DNA from: CAYGTO01 sp964352815
GTDB lineage: Bacteria > Pseudomonadota > Alphaproteobacteria > Rickettsiales > UBA3002
DNA length: 64,000 nt
Direction of reading: 5' to 3'
Assembly (NCBI GenBank): GCA_964352815.1
Contig: CAYGTO010000005.1
Location: 1 to 64,000 of the forward strand
The stretch's first letter is position 1. Each line of letters begins with the position of its first letter. Positions 16,298-24,432 of the stretch are shown here, in pieces. The notes below the pieces were generated by a model. The model saw only the letters and a list, made by a program, of their open reading frames with translations. It did no database searches and was not told where the DNA came from. The position numbers were made by a program, and so were the translations under genes.

Positions 16298-16380
16298 CGT
16301 CATTCTCGACCGCACTGCTGTGCGTGTTGGGAATCTTATGTTAGATCCCCGAGATCGGCTAGGCCGACTCGAGGATGACG
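16298..16380. repeat. Palindromic element abutting the pyrG start
   Basis: The 83-nt element has ends CGTCATTCTCGAC and CTCGAGGATGACG, and an inner GGGAATC / GATCCCCGAG pair, like the copy at 15709-15794. Its final GATGACG contains an ATG (16375) in frame with pyrG, so the repeat either supplies the pyrG start or lies directly before it. Confidence 0.85.
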
Positions 16381-16389
16381 GGGGGGCTC

Positions 16390-18045
16390 GTGAGTAAAAC
16401 TTCCACCAAATTCATTTTCATCACCGGCGGGGTGGTCTCTTCGCTTGGTAAAGGCCTCGCATCGGCGAGCCTCGGCGCATTGCTGCAAGCGCGCGGTTAT
16501 AAAGTCCGCCTGCGTAAGTTGGATCCGTATTTGAATGTCGACCCCGGAACCATGAACCCAACGCAGCATGGCGAAGTGTTCGTCACTGAAGATGGCGCGG
16601 AAACCGACCTTGATCTCGGCCATTATGAGCGCTTCACCGGCGTGGATGCGAAAAAGTCCGATAATGTCACGACCGGTCAGATTTATTCCACCTTGCTCGC
16701 CAAAGAGCGCCGCGGCGACTATCTCGGCGGCACGGTGCAGGTCATCCCCCATGTGACGGATTTGATTAAAGATTTCGTCCTCAAAGACACGGAAAAAGAA
16801 GATTTCGTCTTATGTGAGATTGGTGGCACCGTGGGCGATATTGAAGGGCTGCCCTTCTTTGAAGCGATCCGCCAGCTCGGCTATGAGCTGGGCCATGACC
16901 GGGTGATGTTTGTGCATTTAACGCTCGTGCCCTATGTGGCGGCTGCGAAAGAGCTGAAAACCAAGCCGACCCAGCATTCGGTGAAAGAACTACGCTCAAT
17001 CGGGATTCAGCCCGATATGTTGCTTTGCCGCGCGGACCGTGAAATTCCGATGAGCGAGCGCAAGAAAATTGGCCTGTTCTGTAACATCCCGGAAAAATCC
17101 GTGATTCAGGCGCTTGATGCCGATTCGATCTACCGCGTGCCGCGCCTACTGCATGAAGAGGGGATGGATGAGCAGGTGCTGGCGCATTTCAAGATGAAGT
17201 CGAAACAGGAGATCGATCTCAAGCCGTGGGACAAGATCACCAAGCGTTTCGAGGAGCCGCAAGGCGAGGTAACGGTGGCGATGGTCGGGAAATATGTCTC
17301 GATCGGCGATACGTACAAATCGATCACCGAAGCGCTCGATCACGCAGGGATTGTCAATAATGTGCGCGTCCATGTGAAATGGATCAATGCGCGCGATTAT
17401 AAAGGCGCGGCGATTCATAAGGCGCTGAAGGGCGTCGATGCGATTTTGGTGCCGGGCGGTTTTGGCGAGCAGGGGGTGAGCGGCAAGATTGCGGCGGTCA
17501 CCTATGCGCGCGAGCATGGGATTCCCTATTTCGGTATTTGCTATGGCATGCAGCTTGCGATCACGGAGATGGCACGGAATCTAGTCGATCTTAAAGATGC
17601 GGGCTCGGTGGAATTCGGAGCAAAAGAGACAAGTGACAATCGTGGGCCGCTGATTGGCTTGCTGACTGAATGGATGCGCGGCAGTGAGCTGGAAACTCGC
17701 GGTCATGATGATGATATGGGTGGCACGATGCGCCTCGGCGCCTATCCGTGTGAGCTAAAAGCTGGTTCGCTCGCGGCGAAAGTCTATGGCGAGAAGAAAA
17801 TTTCCGAGCGCCACCGCCACCGCTATGAGGTGAATGTAGCGTATATTCAGGAGCTTGAGGCGCAAGGCGCGGTCTTCTCGGGCATGTCTCCCGGCGGCCA
17901 GCTGCCCGAAATTGTCGAGCTGAAGAAGCACCCCTGGTTCATCGGCGTGCAGTTCCACCCTGAATTCAAATCCCGCCCCCACGCCCCACACCCGCTCTTT
18001 GTAAGCTTTGTGAAAGCGGCGAAGGGGATGCAGACAAAGAAATAA
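16390..18045 (+). CDS. pyrG: CTP synthase
   Basis: PyrG, 551 residues from the GTG at 16390, makes CTP from UTP with glutamine. The synthase domain starts KFIFITGGVVSSLGKGLASA (P-loop), with KLDPYLNVDPGTMNP and GEVFVTEDGAETDLDLGHYE. The amidotransferase domain has the Cys in YFGICYGMQLAITEM and the His/Glu in GVQFHPEFKSRP. An ATG at 16375 would add five residues but lies inside a palindromic repeat with GAGG directly against it. The GTG has a G-run 4-9 nt upstream, and its N-terminus matches family length, so it is preferred, though not certain. Next come a tiny membrane gene and kdsA. Confidence 0.95.
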   Translation: MSKTSTKFIFITGGVVSSLGKGLASASLGALLQARGYKVRLRKLDPYLNVDPGTMNPTQHGEVFVTEDGAETDLDLGHYERFTGVDAKKSDNVTTGQIYSTLLAKERRGDYLGGTVQVIPHVTDLIKDFVLKDTEKEDFVLCEIGGTVGDIEGLPFFEAIRQLGYELGHDRVMFVHLTLVPYVAAAKELKTKPTQHSVKELRSIGIQPDMLLCRADREIPMSERKKIGLFCNIPEKSVIQALDADSIYRVPRLLHEEGMDEQVLAHFKMKSKQEIDLKPWDKITKRFEEPQGEVTVAMVGKYVSIGDTYKSITEALDHAGIVNNVRVHVKWINARDYKGAAIHKALKGVDAILVPGGFGEQGVSGKIAAVTYAREHGIPYFGICYGMQLAITEMARNLVDLKDAGSVEFGAKETSDNRGPLIGLLTEWMRGSELETRGHDDDMGGTMRLGAYPCELKAGSLAAKVYGEKKISERHRHRYEVNVAYIQELEAQGAVFSGMSPGGQLPEIVELKKHPWFIGVQFHPEFKSRPHAPHPLFVSFVKAAKGMQTKK

Positions 18046-18112
18046 ATTACAGCGATTGTTTTTTCCTCATTTTTTGGTATGATGTGCGTGTTATACAAAG
18101 AAAGGTATTCTT

Positions 18113-18238
18113 ATGAGCACGCACAGAAGACGCAGCGCAGAGCAACATGCTGATGCTAACGCAAATTTGACTTTGGTATTCTTCGAAACGGCGATTGTCG
18201 TCGTGATCGTCGCGATTGTTGTCGGCGCGAGTATTTAG
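18113..18238 (+). CDS. Small single-helix membrane protein, 41 residues
   Basis: A short gene between pyrG and kdsA: ATG at 18113, 41 codons, TAG. An AAAGG ribosome site lies 9 nt before the ATG. The product has a basic, polar N-terminus (MSTHRRRSAEQHADANAN) and one strong hydrophobic helix (about residues 19-39, LTLVFFETAIVVVIVAIVVG) ending G-A-S-I. By the positive-inside rule the N-terminus should face the cytoplasm. Small single-helix proteins often bind larger membrane complexes, but I do not recognise this one. The hydrophobic run and ribosome site make it more than chance. Confidence 0.6.
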   Translation: MSTHRRRSAEQHADANANLTLVFFETAIVVVIVAIVVGASI

Positions 18239-18254
18239 TTAGCAATTCCTTCGA

Positions 18255-18356
18255 TGTCATTGCCTGAATTTCCATTGAAATTCTAAGGCAATCCAGAAAA
18301 AGTTCGATTAATTACTGGATTAACCTAGAATCGCACGCGCGATTCGGGTAATGACA
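18255..18356. repeat. Palindromic element, TGTCATTGCC family
   Basis: The ends TGTCATTGCC and GGGTAATGACA pair with one mismatch, and a central CTGGAT/ATCCAG pair lies inside. It fills the gap just before the kdsA ribosome site, so it should be in the 5' leader if kdsA is co-transcribed with pyrG. Confidence 0.75.
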
Positions 18357-18372
18357 ATAGAAAAGGAAGAAT

Positions 18373-19203
18373 ATGACCAAAACCATTTCCCTCGGCGAGA
18401 TTCGGATCGCCAATGACAAGCCCTTTACCCTCATCGCTGGCCCGTGCCAGATGGAGAGCCGTGAGCATGCGCTGGAAGTGGCGGGGGAGCTAAAAGCCAT
18501 ATGTGAAAAGCTCGATATTCCACTGATTTACAAAACCAGCTTCGATAAGGCCAACCGCACGAGCCTTGGCGGCAAGCGCGGGGTAGGGCTTGATGCGTCG
18601 CTGCCGGTGTTTGCCGAGATCAAAGAATCGCTAGGTATTCCGGTGCTGACCGATGTGCATGAGAAAGAGCAATGCGCGAAGGTGGCGGAAGTGGTGGATG
18701 TGCTGCAAATCCCCGCCTTTTTGTGCCGCCAGACCGATCTGTTGATTGCCGCGGCCAAGACCGGCGCGGTGGTGAATATCAAAAAGGGTCAGTTCCTTGC
18801 GCCGTGGGACATGAAGAATGTCGCGGCGAAGGTGGCCGAGTCGGGCAATGAGCGAATTATTCTCACCGAGCGCGGCTCGAGTTTTGGTTATAACACACTG
18901 GTGGCGGATTTCCGTAGCTTGCCGATCATGGCGCAGCAGACCGGCTATCCGGTGATTATGGATTCGACCCATTCGGTGCAGCAGCCAGGCGGGCAGGGCA
19001 CCAGCTCGGGCGGTCAGCGCGAATTTGCTCCGGTCATGGCGCGCTGCGCGATTGCGACGGGAAGCTGCGCCGGGCTGTTCATCGAAACCCATCCTGACCC
19101 CGACAATGCGCCGTCTGACGGGCCGAACATGATTCCGCTCGCTGAGATGGAAGCGCTGCTAACTCAGCTCAAAGCGCTCGATCAAGTGATGAAGGGGTGT
19201 TAG
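18373..19203 (+). CDS. kdsA: KDO-8-phosphate synthase, metal-dependent type
   Basis: KdsA, 276 residues, condenses arabinose 5-phosphate with PEP to give KDO 8-phosphate for lipopolysaccharide, so the cell is a Gram-negative with KDO-containing LPS. Landmarks are IAGPCQMES, YKTSFDKANRTS, PVLTDVHEKEQ, PAFLCRQTDLL, KKGQFLAPWDMKN and IMDSTHSVQQPGG. Cys in the GPCQMES motif is the metal ligand of the metallo-type enzyme; the E. coli enzyme has Asn there and needs no metal. Later His and Glu/Asp ligands are also present (DSTHS, IETHPDPDNAPSDGPN). It converges on the VWA gene with a 4-nt overlap. Confidence 0.97.
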   Translation: MTKTISLGEIRIANDKPFTLIAGPCQMESREHALEVAGELKAICEKLDIPLIYKTSFDKANRTSLGGKRGVGLDASLPVFAEIKESLGIPVLTDVHEKEQCAKVAEVVDVLQIPAFLCRQTDLLIAAAKTGAVVNIKKGQFLAPWDMKNVAAKVAESGNERIILTERGSSFGYNTLVADFRSLPIMAQQTGYPVIMDSTHSVQQPGGQGTSSGGQREFAPVMARCAIATGSCAGLFIETHPDPDNAPSDGPNMIPLAEMEALLTQLKALDQVMKGC

Positions 19204-19982
19204 CGGGTTTCAAGGCGCGCGGCAGGGCGCTCAGCGTCTGGTATCGTGGGTGTCCGCGCTGGGCCTGAGCCGTCATATTCCTGGTCTTCTCCCCCTCTTG
19301 CTTGCGCAATGAGCTGTAAATCAGTCAGGAACTTTTCTTCCATCATATCTGCCACCGATGACCATTCGGTATGAAAAGCAATGCCCAGCGGCTCTCTTGT
19401 ACGGACATAATTATGTAAGAAGTCATAATTTCGCGTGTCTTCATCAATTCCGATAGAGTTAACGGTAATGCCTGCTGATTCTGCTCTGCCAATAGCACCT
19501 AGTGGATTTCCTATATTATTTGCTCCATCTGTAGAAACATCTATGACCATTTTTTTAGGGTTTGGACATAGCTGTTGTCTTTCAGCGCTTCCCATAAGAT
19601 TAATGCCATCATCTATGCCTACCGATATATCTGAAGCCCTTGCTGAGTATCTCCTTAATTCTCTCAAAGAAGCAAGCTCCGATGCAAATGACAATGCATC
19701 TTCCTTTGAGTGTATCATCTTCCAGTTCACTAAAGGGTGAGTTCTTGTATCAAAAGAACGAGCAATAAACACCATGGGAAGGTTTTTTTCGATTTCATCA
19801 AGTACACGCTCACTATTAAGTGCATCAGTGTGTGCATCCACTTGAAGTGTCCACGGTCTAACATCTTTCATTCCCGGAACGCGTGCAGTTGTCATGGAGC
19901 CGCTTTGATCTAGTGTGAAAACCACAGCCATCTTACATCCCGATAATGCCGAAGCGAGCTCTGGTTCGATTGATTCTGACAT
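19200..19982 (-). CDS. VWA-domain protein, DUF1194-like, with a Pho box upstream
   Basis: A 260-residue von Willebrand A fold protein. The metal-ion site motif D-x-S-x-S is present (FTLDQSGSMTT, Asp25), with the later KKMVIDVSTDGANNIGNP block that matches DUF1194 proteins of alphaproteobacteria, and GITVNSIGI. DUF1194 members are usually exported; this one shows no signal peptide and its C-terminus is a polar Pro/Arg tail. The ATG at 19982 has a perfect GGAGG 6 nt upstream; the frame stays open to 20135 but that would run through the regulatory region. A good Pho box lies at 20035-20052. The function is unknown; binding of a protein partner through the metal site is likely. Confidence 0.82.
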   Translation of the reverse strand: MSESIEPELASALSGCKMAVVFTLDQSGSMTTARVPGMKDVRPWTLQVDAHTDALNSERVLDEIEKNLPMVFIARSFDTRTHPLVNWKMIHSKEDALSFASELASLRELRRYSARASDISVGIDDGINLMGSAERQQLCPNPKKMVIDVSTDGANNIGNPLGAIGRAESAGITVNSIGIDEDTRNYDFLHNYVRTREPLGIAFHTEWSSVADMMEEKFLTDLQLIAQARGGEDQEYDGSGPARTPTIPDAERPAARLETR

Positions 19983-20034
19983 GGATACCTCCGTAGTTGC
20001 TACATGTTGCATAGCACAAAATCGATCCGTATGC

Positions 20035-20052
20035 GTGACAGTTTTATGACAA
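20035..20052 (-). promoter_or_regulatory. Pho box (PhoB site) upstream of the VWA gene
   Basis: Read on the minus strand it is TTGTCAT-AAAA-CTGTCAC, two 7-bp direct repeats with 11-bp period. It differs from the enterobacterial consensus CTGTCAT-A(A/T)A(A/T)-CTGTCA(C/T) essentially at the first base. It points at the VWA gene, 52 nt from its ATG; a TATGCA lies 21 nt downstream as a possible -10. Confidence 0.75.
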
Positions 20053-20064
20053 TCGATAAAACTC

Positions 20065-20172
20065 CTTAGTCTGAGGTCTTTAGTCGTTAGTAAGGGTAGT
20101 TCCTTGCTTGCGTTGGTGCACGATTTTGCTATCACCCTACTACAGACTAATGACCAACGACTAGAGACTAGA
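20065..20172. repeat. Inverted repeat of the TAGTCTCTAGTCGTTAG family before eno
   Basis: Left arm 20065-20094 (contains GGTCTTTAGTCGTTAGTAA) and right arm 20141-20172 (contains TGACCAACGACTAGAGACT) pair over about 19 positions with four mismatches. The same core, TTAGTCTCTAGTTGTTAG, occurs again at 63255-63272 after thiC. The right arm ends 2 nt before the eno ATG, so it replaces the normal ribosome-site region. Confidence 0.6.
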
Positions 20173-20174
20173 TC

Positions 20175-21446
20175 ATGACAGCGATTGAAGCGATTCGAGG
20201 GAGAGAAATTCTAGACAGCCGCGGGAACCCGACGGTTGAAGTCGAAGTATTGCTCGAAGATGGCGCGATGGGACGCGCGGCAGTGCCGTCTGGGGCATCG
20301 ACCGGCGCACTTGAGGCGCTGGAGCTGCGCGATAAGGATGATCGTTACCTCGGCAAGGGCGTGCTTCAGGCCGTCGATCATGTAAACAGTGAGATTACTG
20401 ACGCGTTGCAAGGTTTTGACGCGCTGGACCAGGTGAAGATTGACACCATGCTCTGTGAGCTCGATGGCACGGAAAACAAGGCCCGGCTGGGGGCGAACGC
20501 AATTTTGGGCGTGTCGCTGGCGGTAGCGCATGCGGCAGCGGATTCGCTGGGTGTTCCGCTCTTTCGCTATATTGGCGGCGCGGCAGCGCATGTGATGCCC
20601 GTGCCGATGATGAATATCCTGAATGGTGGTGCGCACGCAGACAATCCGATTGATATTCAGGAGTTTATGGTGATGCCGGTGGCTGCAACGAACATGCGTG
20701 ACGCAGTTCGGATGGGGGCGGAAGTGTTCCACGCACTGAAAAGCCAGCTGAAACAGCAAGGCCTCAGCACCAGCGTCGGCGATGAGGGCGGGTTTGCGCC
20801 GGATATCGGTTCGGCGAATGAAGCGCTTGATGCTATCATGAAAGCCATCGAAACGGCGGGGTATACGCCGGGTAAAGACATGCTTTTAGCGCTCGATTCG
20901 GCTTCGTCTGAGTTTTATGAAAACGGCACCTATGAGCTGGCGGGCGAGAAGAAAAGCCTCGATAGCGAAGGCATGATCAACTATTATGAAGACTTGATTG
21001 CGGCCTATCCGATTTTCTCTATTGAGGATGCGATGGCGGAAGACGATCATGCGGGCTGGAAGATGATCACCAATGTATTGGGTGATAAAATTCAGCTGGT
21101 GGGCGATGATGTGTTTGTCACGAATCCGAAGATTTTGGCGCAGGGTATTGAAGATGGGCTGGCCAATGCGCTGCTAGTGAAGGTCAATCAGATTGGTACC
21201 TTGTCGGAAACGCTGCGCGCGGTTGAGATGGCGCAAATGGCGGGTTATAAAGCGGTTTTGTCACACCGTTCAGGTGAAACCGAAGATACGACCATTGCGC
21301 ATATTGCGGTGGCAACCAATTGTGGCCAGATCAAAACCGGATCGCTCTGCCGTTCGGATCGAACTGCCAAATATAATGAGCTGATCCGTATTGAAGAATA
21401 TTTGGGCGATTCGGCGAATTATGCCGGCCATATGATCTTGAAGTAG
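20175..21446 (+). CDS. eno: Enolase
   Basis: Enolase, 423 residues, converts 2-phosphoglycerate to PEP. Hallmarks are ILDSRGNPTVEVEV, VPSGASTGALEALELRD, MNILNGGAHADNPIDIQEFM, the general-base region VGDEGGFAPDI, metal ligands in LALDSASSEFY and FSIEDAMAEDDHAGW and QLVGDDVFVTN, and the catalytic LLVKVNQIGTLSET and VLSHRSGETEDT. It starts the plus-strand run eno-ftsB-pdhA-...-lpd. No strong ribosome site is visible because a repeat arm ends just before the ATG. Confidence 0.98.
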   Translation: MTAIEAIRGREILDSRGNPTVEVEVLLEDGAMGRAAVPSGASTGALEALELRDKDDRYLGKGVLQAVDHVNSEITDALQGFDALDQVKIDTMLCELDGTENKARLGANAILGVSLAVAHAAADSLGVPLFRYIGGAAAHVMPVPMMNILNGGAHADNPIDIQEFMVMPVAATNMRDAVRMGAEVFHALKSQLKQQGLSTSVGDEGGFAPDIGSANEALDAIMKAIETAGYTPGKDMLLALDSASSEFYENGTYELAGEKKSLDSEGMINYYEDLIAAYPIFSIEDAMAEDDHAGWKMITNVLGDKIQLVGDDVFVTNPKILAQGIEDGLANALLVKVNQIGTLSETLRAVEMAQMAGYKAVLSHRSGETEDTTIAHIAVATNCGQIKTGSLCRSDRTAKYNELIRIEEYLGDSANYAGHMILK

Positions 21447-21472
21447 CACTGTTTTTCCGCTATAAGTGAAGG

Positions 21473-21793
21473 ATGGAACCTCTGTTAAATCTGCGCGCCT
21501 TGTTGCAACCCAAACGCCTTGGGAAGCCACTGTTAATCGCAGCGGCTATGTTCTATCTCGGGTTTCATTCACTTCATGGTGAGCGCGGCTTATACGCACT
21601 TTTCAAAGAGCAACAAAAGCAAGAAGCATTGAATCATGAGCTCGCGCTTGTGGTAGAAAAGCGTGAAGCCATTGAAAACCGGATCGCACGGTTTCAGTCG
21701 GCGCATATGGATCTAGATCTACTTGATGAACAGCTTCGTCGACGTATGGGGCTCGCGCCCGAAAATGAATATATGATTTTGCTCTCTCAGTGA
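21473..21793 (+). CDS. ftsB: FtsB/DivIC-type septum formation protein
   Basis: A 106-residue bitopic protein of the septum formation initiator family. One membrane helix (about residues 20-38, LLIAAAMFYLGFHSLHGERG) is followed by a coiled coil (FKEQQKQEALNHELALVVEKREAIENRIARFQ) and the family's end motif DLLDEQLRRRMGLAPENEYMIL. FtsB links FtsL and FtsQ in the divisome. The place between eno and pdhA is the standard alphaproteobacterial position. A rho-independent terminator follows, so it is probably co-transcribed with eno only. Confidence 0.9.
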   Translation: MEPLLNLRALLQPKRLGKPLLIAAAMFYLGFHSLHGERGLYALFKEQQKQEALNHELALVVEKREAIENRIARFQSAHMDLDLLDEQLRRRMGLAPENEYMILLSQ

Positions 21794-21807
21794 TGTGTTT
21801 GTATTGA

Positions 21808-21867
21808 TGTCATTGCCACGCACGGATGGCCAGCGGGTCATATGTCGCAGATTGATCGAGGATGACA
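21808..21867. repeat. Short palindromic element, TGTCATTGCC family
   Basis: The ends are TGTCATTGCC and TCGAGGATGACA; the inner part is shorter than in other copies, so it looks like a decayed or truncated member. It lies between ftsB and its terminator. Confidence 0.6.
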
Positions 21868-21879
21868 AGGAAAGGGGTG

Positions 21880-21904
21880 CTTGCTGCGCCGCAGCAACTT
21901 TTTC
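21880..21904 (+). terminator. Rho-independent terminator between ftsB and pdhA
   Basis: A TTGCTGC stem, GCC loop and GCAGCAA stem are followed by C and five T (21899-21903). It would end eno-ftsB transcription and leave pdhA to its own promoter in the 90 nt that follow. Confidence 0.75.
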
Positions 21905-21994
21905 TCAAGAAATTCAGGCCTTTCCCCTTGTTTTATAGAATTTTGATCAGTACATTCCTTGCAACGTTGCAATACGGTTCGTTTGGAGGAACAG

Positions 21995-23020
21995 ATGGCG
22001 AAATCAGCCAGCAAAGCCAAAGATAAAGTGGTCAATATCTCGGCGGATTCGCGCAGCCCCGAGCTCAACAAAGACACTCTCCTGAAAATGTATGAAGAAA
22101 TGCTGCTGATCCGGCGCTTCGAAGAGAAGGCGGGCCAGCTTTACGGTATGGGCCTGATTGGCGGGTTTTGTCATCTTTACATTGGCCAGGAGGCGGTGGT
22201 GACCGGCCTTCAGCACGCGGGCAAGGAAGGCGATACCGTCGTCACGACCTACCGTGATCATGGCCATATGCTAGCCTGTGGGATGGACCCGAAGGGGATT
22301 ATGGCCGAGTTGACCGGGCGTATTGATGGCTTTTCCAAAGGGAAGGGCGGCTCGATGCATATGTTTTCCGTCGAGAAGAAATTTTACGGTGGGCATGGAA
22401 TTGTCGGCGCGTCGGTGCCGATCGGTGCGGGCCTCGCTTTTGCGCATAAATATCGCAACGAAGATAGTTTGAACTTCTGTTACTACGGTGATGGCGCGGC
22501 GAACCAAGGTCAGGTGTATGAAACCTATAATATGGCGGCGCTATGGCAGCTGCCGATTATCTTTGTGATTGAGAATAACGAATATGCGATGGGTACGAGC
22601 ATCAAGCGTCACCATTCCTCGCCGGCGCTCTATACGCATGGTGAGCCGTTCGGCATTCCGGGTAAGCAGGTGAACGGGATGGATGTGACCGAGGTTTATA
22701 AGGCGGGCGTCGAAGCGGTGGAGCATGTGCGCTCGGGCAAAGGGCCGATGCTGCTCGAGGTAAAAACCTATCGCTATCGTGGTCATTCCATGTCTGACCC
22801 GGCGAAATATCGTACCAAGGAAGAAGTCGACAGCTTCAAGCAAGATAATGACTGCATCAAGAACCTCGCGGCGCTGCTCGAGAAGGAGCATGGCGTGAAG
22901 GAAGAGGCGCTGAAAGAGATTGATAAAAAGATCAAAGACCGCATCGCCGATGCGGCAGAATTTGCAAAAGAATCGCCCGAGCCTGATCCGTCAGAGCTTT
23001 GGACGGATATTACGCAGTAG
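21995..23020 (+). CDS. pdhA: Pyruvate dehydrogenase E1 component, alpha subunit
   Basis: PdhA, 341 residues, the thiamine-diphosphate-binding E1 alpha subunit that decarboxylates pyruvate. Landmarks are LLIRRFEEKAGQLYGMGLIGG, the VTTYRDHGHMLACGM region, GGSMHMFSVEKKFYGGHGIVG, the TPP motif from GDGAANQGQVYE to IENNEYAMGTS, and the phosphorylation-loop-like YRYRGHSMSDPAKYRTKEE. ATG 21995 has GGAGGA 6 nt upstream; the frame opens earlier at 21959 but without a ribosome site. An unknown gene separates it from pdhB. Confidence 0.97.
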   Translation: MAKSASKAKDKVVNISADSRSPELNKDTLLKMYEEMLLIRRFEEKAGQLYGMGLIGGFCHLYIGQEAVVTGLQHAGKEGDTVVTTYRDHGHMLACGMDPKGIMAELTGRIDGFSKGKGGSMHMFSVEKKFYGGHGIVGASVPIGAGLAFAHKYRNEDSLNFCYYGDGAANQGQVYETYNMAALWQLPIIFVIENNEYAMGTSIKRHHSSPALYTHGEPFGIPGKQVNGMDVTEVYKAGVEAVEHVRSGKGPMLLEVKTYRYRGHSMSDPAKYRTKEEVDSFKQDNDCIKNLAALLEKEHGVKEEALKEIDKKIKDRIADAAEFAKESPEPDPSELWTDITQ

Positions 23021-23031
23021 GGGGGTGAGTT

Positions 23032-23418
23032 ATGAAACTATACGATTTACAAGACCCAGAGAAACTCAGACAGATTATGGATAAGGCTGGTCTAAATCCC
23101 ACAGACTTTGATGTGACAGATCATGCAGGCGAAAGAGATAGTATTATTAGCAGATTAAAAGGCCTTGGTTACGATAATCCAGAATATGAAATTGGTGCAA
23201 CCTATTATGTGTCTCGTGATAGAAAAAGAAGCCAAGACGAAAGCGGTGAAACCCGAATTGAACCCCGAATTGAACAAGAAGGTGGCATCGTGGCAGCTGT
23301 CAAAGAAGCGTTCCCAGAAATAACAATTTCAACACTTCAAGCAGAGAATATTGCGTATGTGTTAGCGGGCAGAGTGGATCAGCACGCTGAATTACGCGCT
23401 GGCATGGAAAGAGGATAA
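23032..23418 (+). CDS. Unknown protein inserted between pdhA and pdhB
   Basis: A 128-residue soluble protein, 11 nt after pdhA and 1 nt before pdhB, with a strong GGGGGTGAG ribosome site. The sequence starts MKLYDLQDPEKLRQIMDKAG and has a helical, charged middle with the word pair TRIEPRIEQEGG, then VKEAFPEITISTLQAENIAYVLAGR. I do not recognise it, and no motif, signal or membrane helix is seen. It is AT-richer than pdhA and pdhB, which suggests a later arrival. E1 alpha and beta genes are normally adjacent, so the position is unusual; its product must be made with E1 subunits. Confidence 0.75.
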   Translation: MKLYDLQDPEKLRQIMDKAGLNPTDFDVTDHAGERDSIISRLKGLGYDNPEYEIGATYYVSRDRKRSQDESGETRIEPRIEQEGGIVAAVKEAFPEITISTLQAENIAYVLAGRVDQHAELRAGMERG

Positions 23419-23419
23419 A

Positions 23420-24418
23420 ATGGCAACACAAACAATACGGGTCGCGCTGAGAGACGCCATGGCGGAGGAGCTTCGCCGCGATGAAGAAGTGTTCGTGATG
23501 GGCGAGGAAGTCGCCGAATATCAGGGCGCGTATAAGGTAACGGAAGGCTTGCTTGAGGAATTTGGCGACAAGCGCATTATTGATACACCGATCACCGAGC
23601 ATGGCTTTGCGGGGATTGGTGTCGGCGCAGCGATGGCGGGGCTGAAGCCCGTTGTCGAATTCATGACGTGGAATTTTGCGATGCAAGCGATTGACCAGAT
23701 CATTAACTCTGCCGGCAAGACGCTTTACATGTCCGGCGGGCAGATCAAATGTCCGATCGTGTTTCGTGGGCCGAACGGCGCGGCCGCGCGCGTAGGTGCA
23801 CAGCATTCCCAGGAATATTCCAGCTGGTACGCGCATATTCCGGGCCTTACCGTCATCGCGCCTTACAGCGCCGGCGATTGCAAAGGCCTGCTCAAATCCG
23901 CGATTCGCAGTCCCAATCCGGTGATCTTCCTTGAGAATGAAGTGACCTATGGCTGGGAATTTGACGATGTGATGGAAGGCGAAGATGATCTGATTCCGAT
24001 CGGCAAAGCGGCTGTGAAGCGCGAAGGCACGGACGTGACCATCACCGCCTTTTCGATCAATGTGAAATATGCGCTCGATGCGGCAGAGAAACTTGCCAAA
24101 GAGGGCATTAGCGCGGAGGTGATTGACCTGCGCACGATTCGTCCGCTCGATACGCAAACCATCATTGATTCGGTGCGCAAAACCCATCGTTTGATTTCCG
24201 TTGAAGAGGGCTGGCCCTTTGCTGGAATTGGCTCCGAGCTCGCAGCCATTTGTATGGAAGATTTGTTTGACGAGCTGGATGCACCGATGATTCGTGTGAC
24301 GGGCAAAGACGTGCCGATGCCGTATGCGGCGAACCTTGAAAAACTCGCACTGCCCGGTGTAGATGACATTGTCAATGCGGCGCAGGAAGTCTGTTTTCCA
24401 ATGGGGGCGGTGGCGTGA
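23420..24418 (+). CDS. pdhB: Pyruvate dehydrogenase E1 component, beta subunit
   Basis: PdhB, 332 residues, the E1 beta subunit. Landmarks are RVALRDAMAEELRRDEEVFVMGEEVAEYQGAYKVTEGL in two parts, DTPITEHGFAGIGVGAAMAG, EFMTWNFAMQAIDQIINSAGK, RGPNGAAARVGAQHSQEY and the C-terminal ITAFSINVKYALDAAEKL with VEEGWPFAGIGSELAAI. Unlike many alphaproteobacterial PdhB it has no N-terminal lipoyl domain. The stop overlaps a possible GTG of the next frame, but the SIMPL gene is better started at 24520. Confidence 0.97.
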   Translation: MATQTIRVALRDAMAEELRRDEEVFVMGEEVAEYQGAYKVTEGLLEEFGDKRIIDTPITEHGFAGIGVGAAMAGLKPVVEFMTWNFAMQAIDQIINSAGKTLYMSGGQIKCPIVFRGPNGAAARVGAQHSQEYSSWYAHIPGLTVIAPYSAGDCKGLLKSAIRSPNPVIFLENEVTYGWEFDDVMEGEDDLIPIGKAAVKREGTDVTITAFSINVKYALDAAEKLAKEGISAEVIDLRTIRPLDTQTIIDSVRKTHRLISVEEGWPFAGIGSELAAICMEDLFDELDAPMIRVTGKDVPMPYAANLEKLALPGVDDIVNAAQEVCFPMGAVA

Positions 24419-24432
24419 GAAAAATGAAGCAA

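Noticed and set aside
23300..24187. 295-codon open frame antisense to pdhB
   Set aside because: Opposite a certain gene; its His/Arg-rich sequence is typical of reverse-strand reading of coding DNA.
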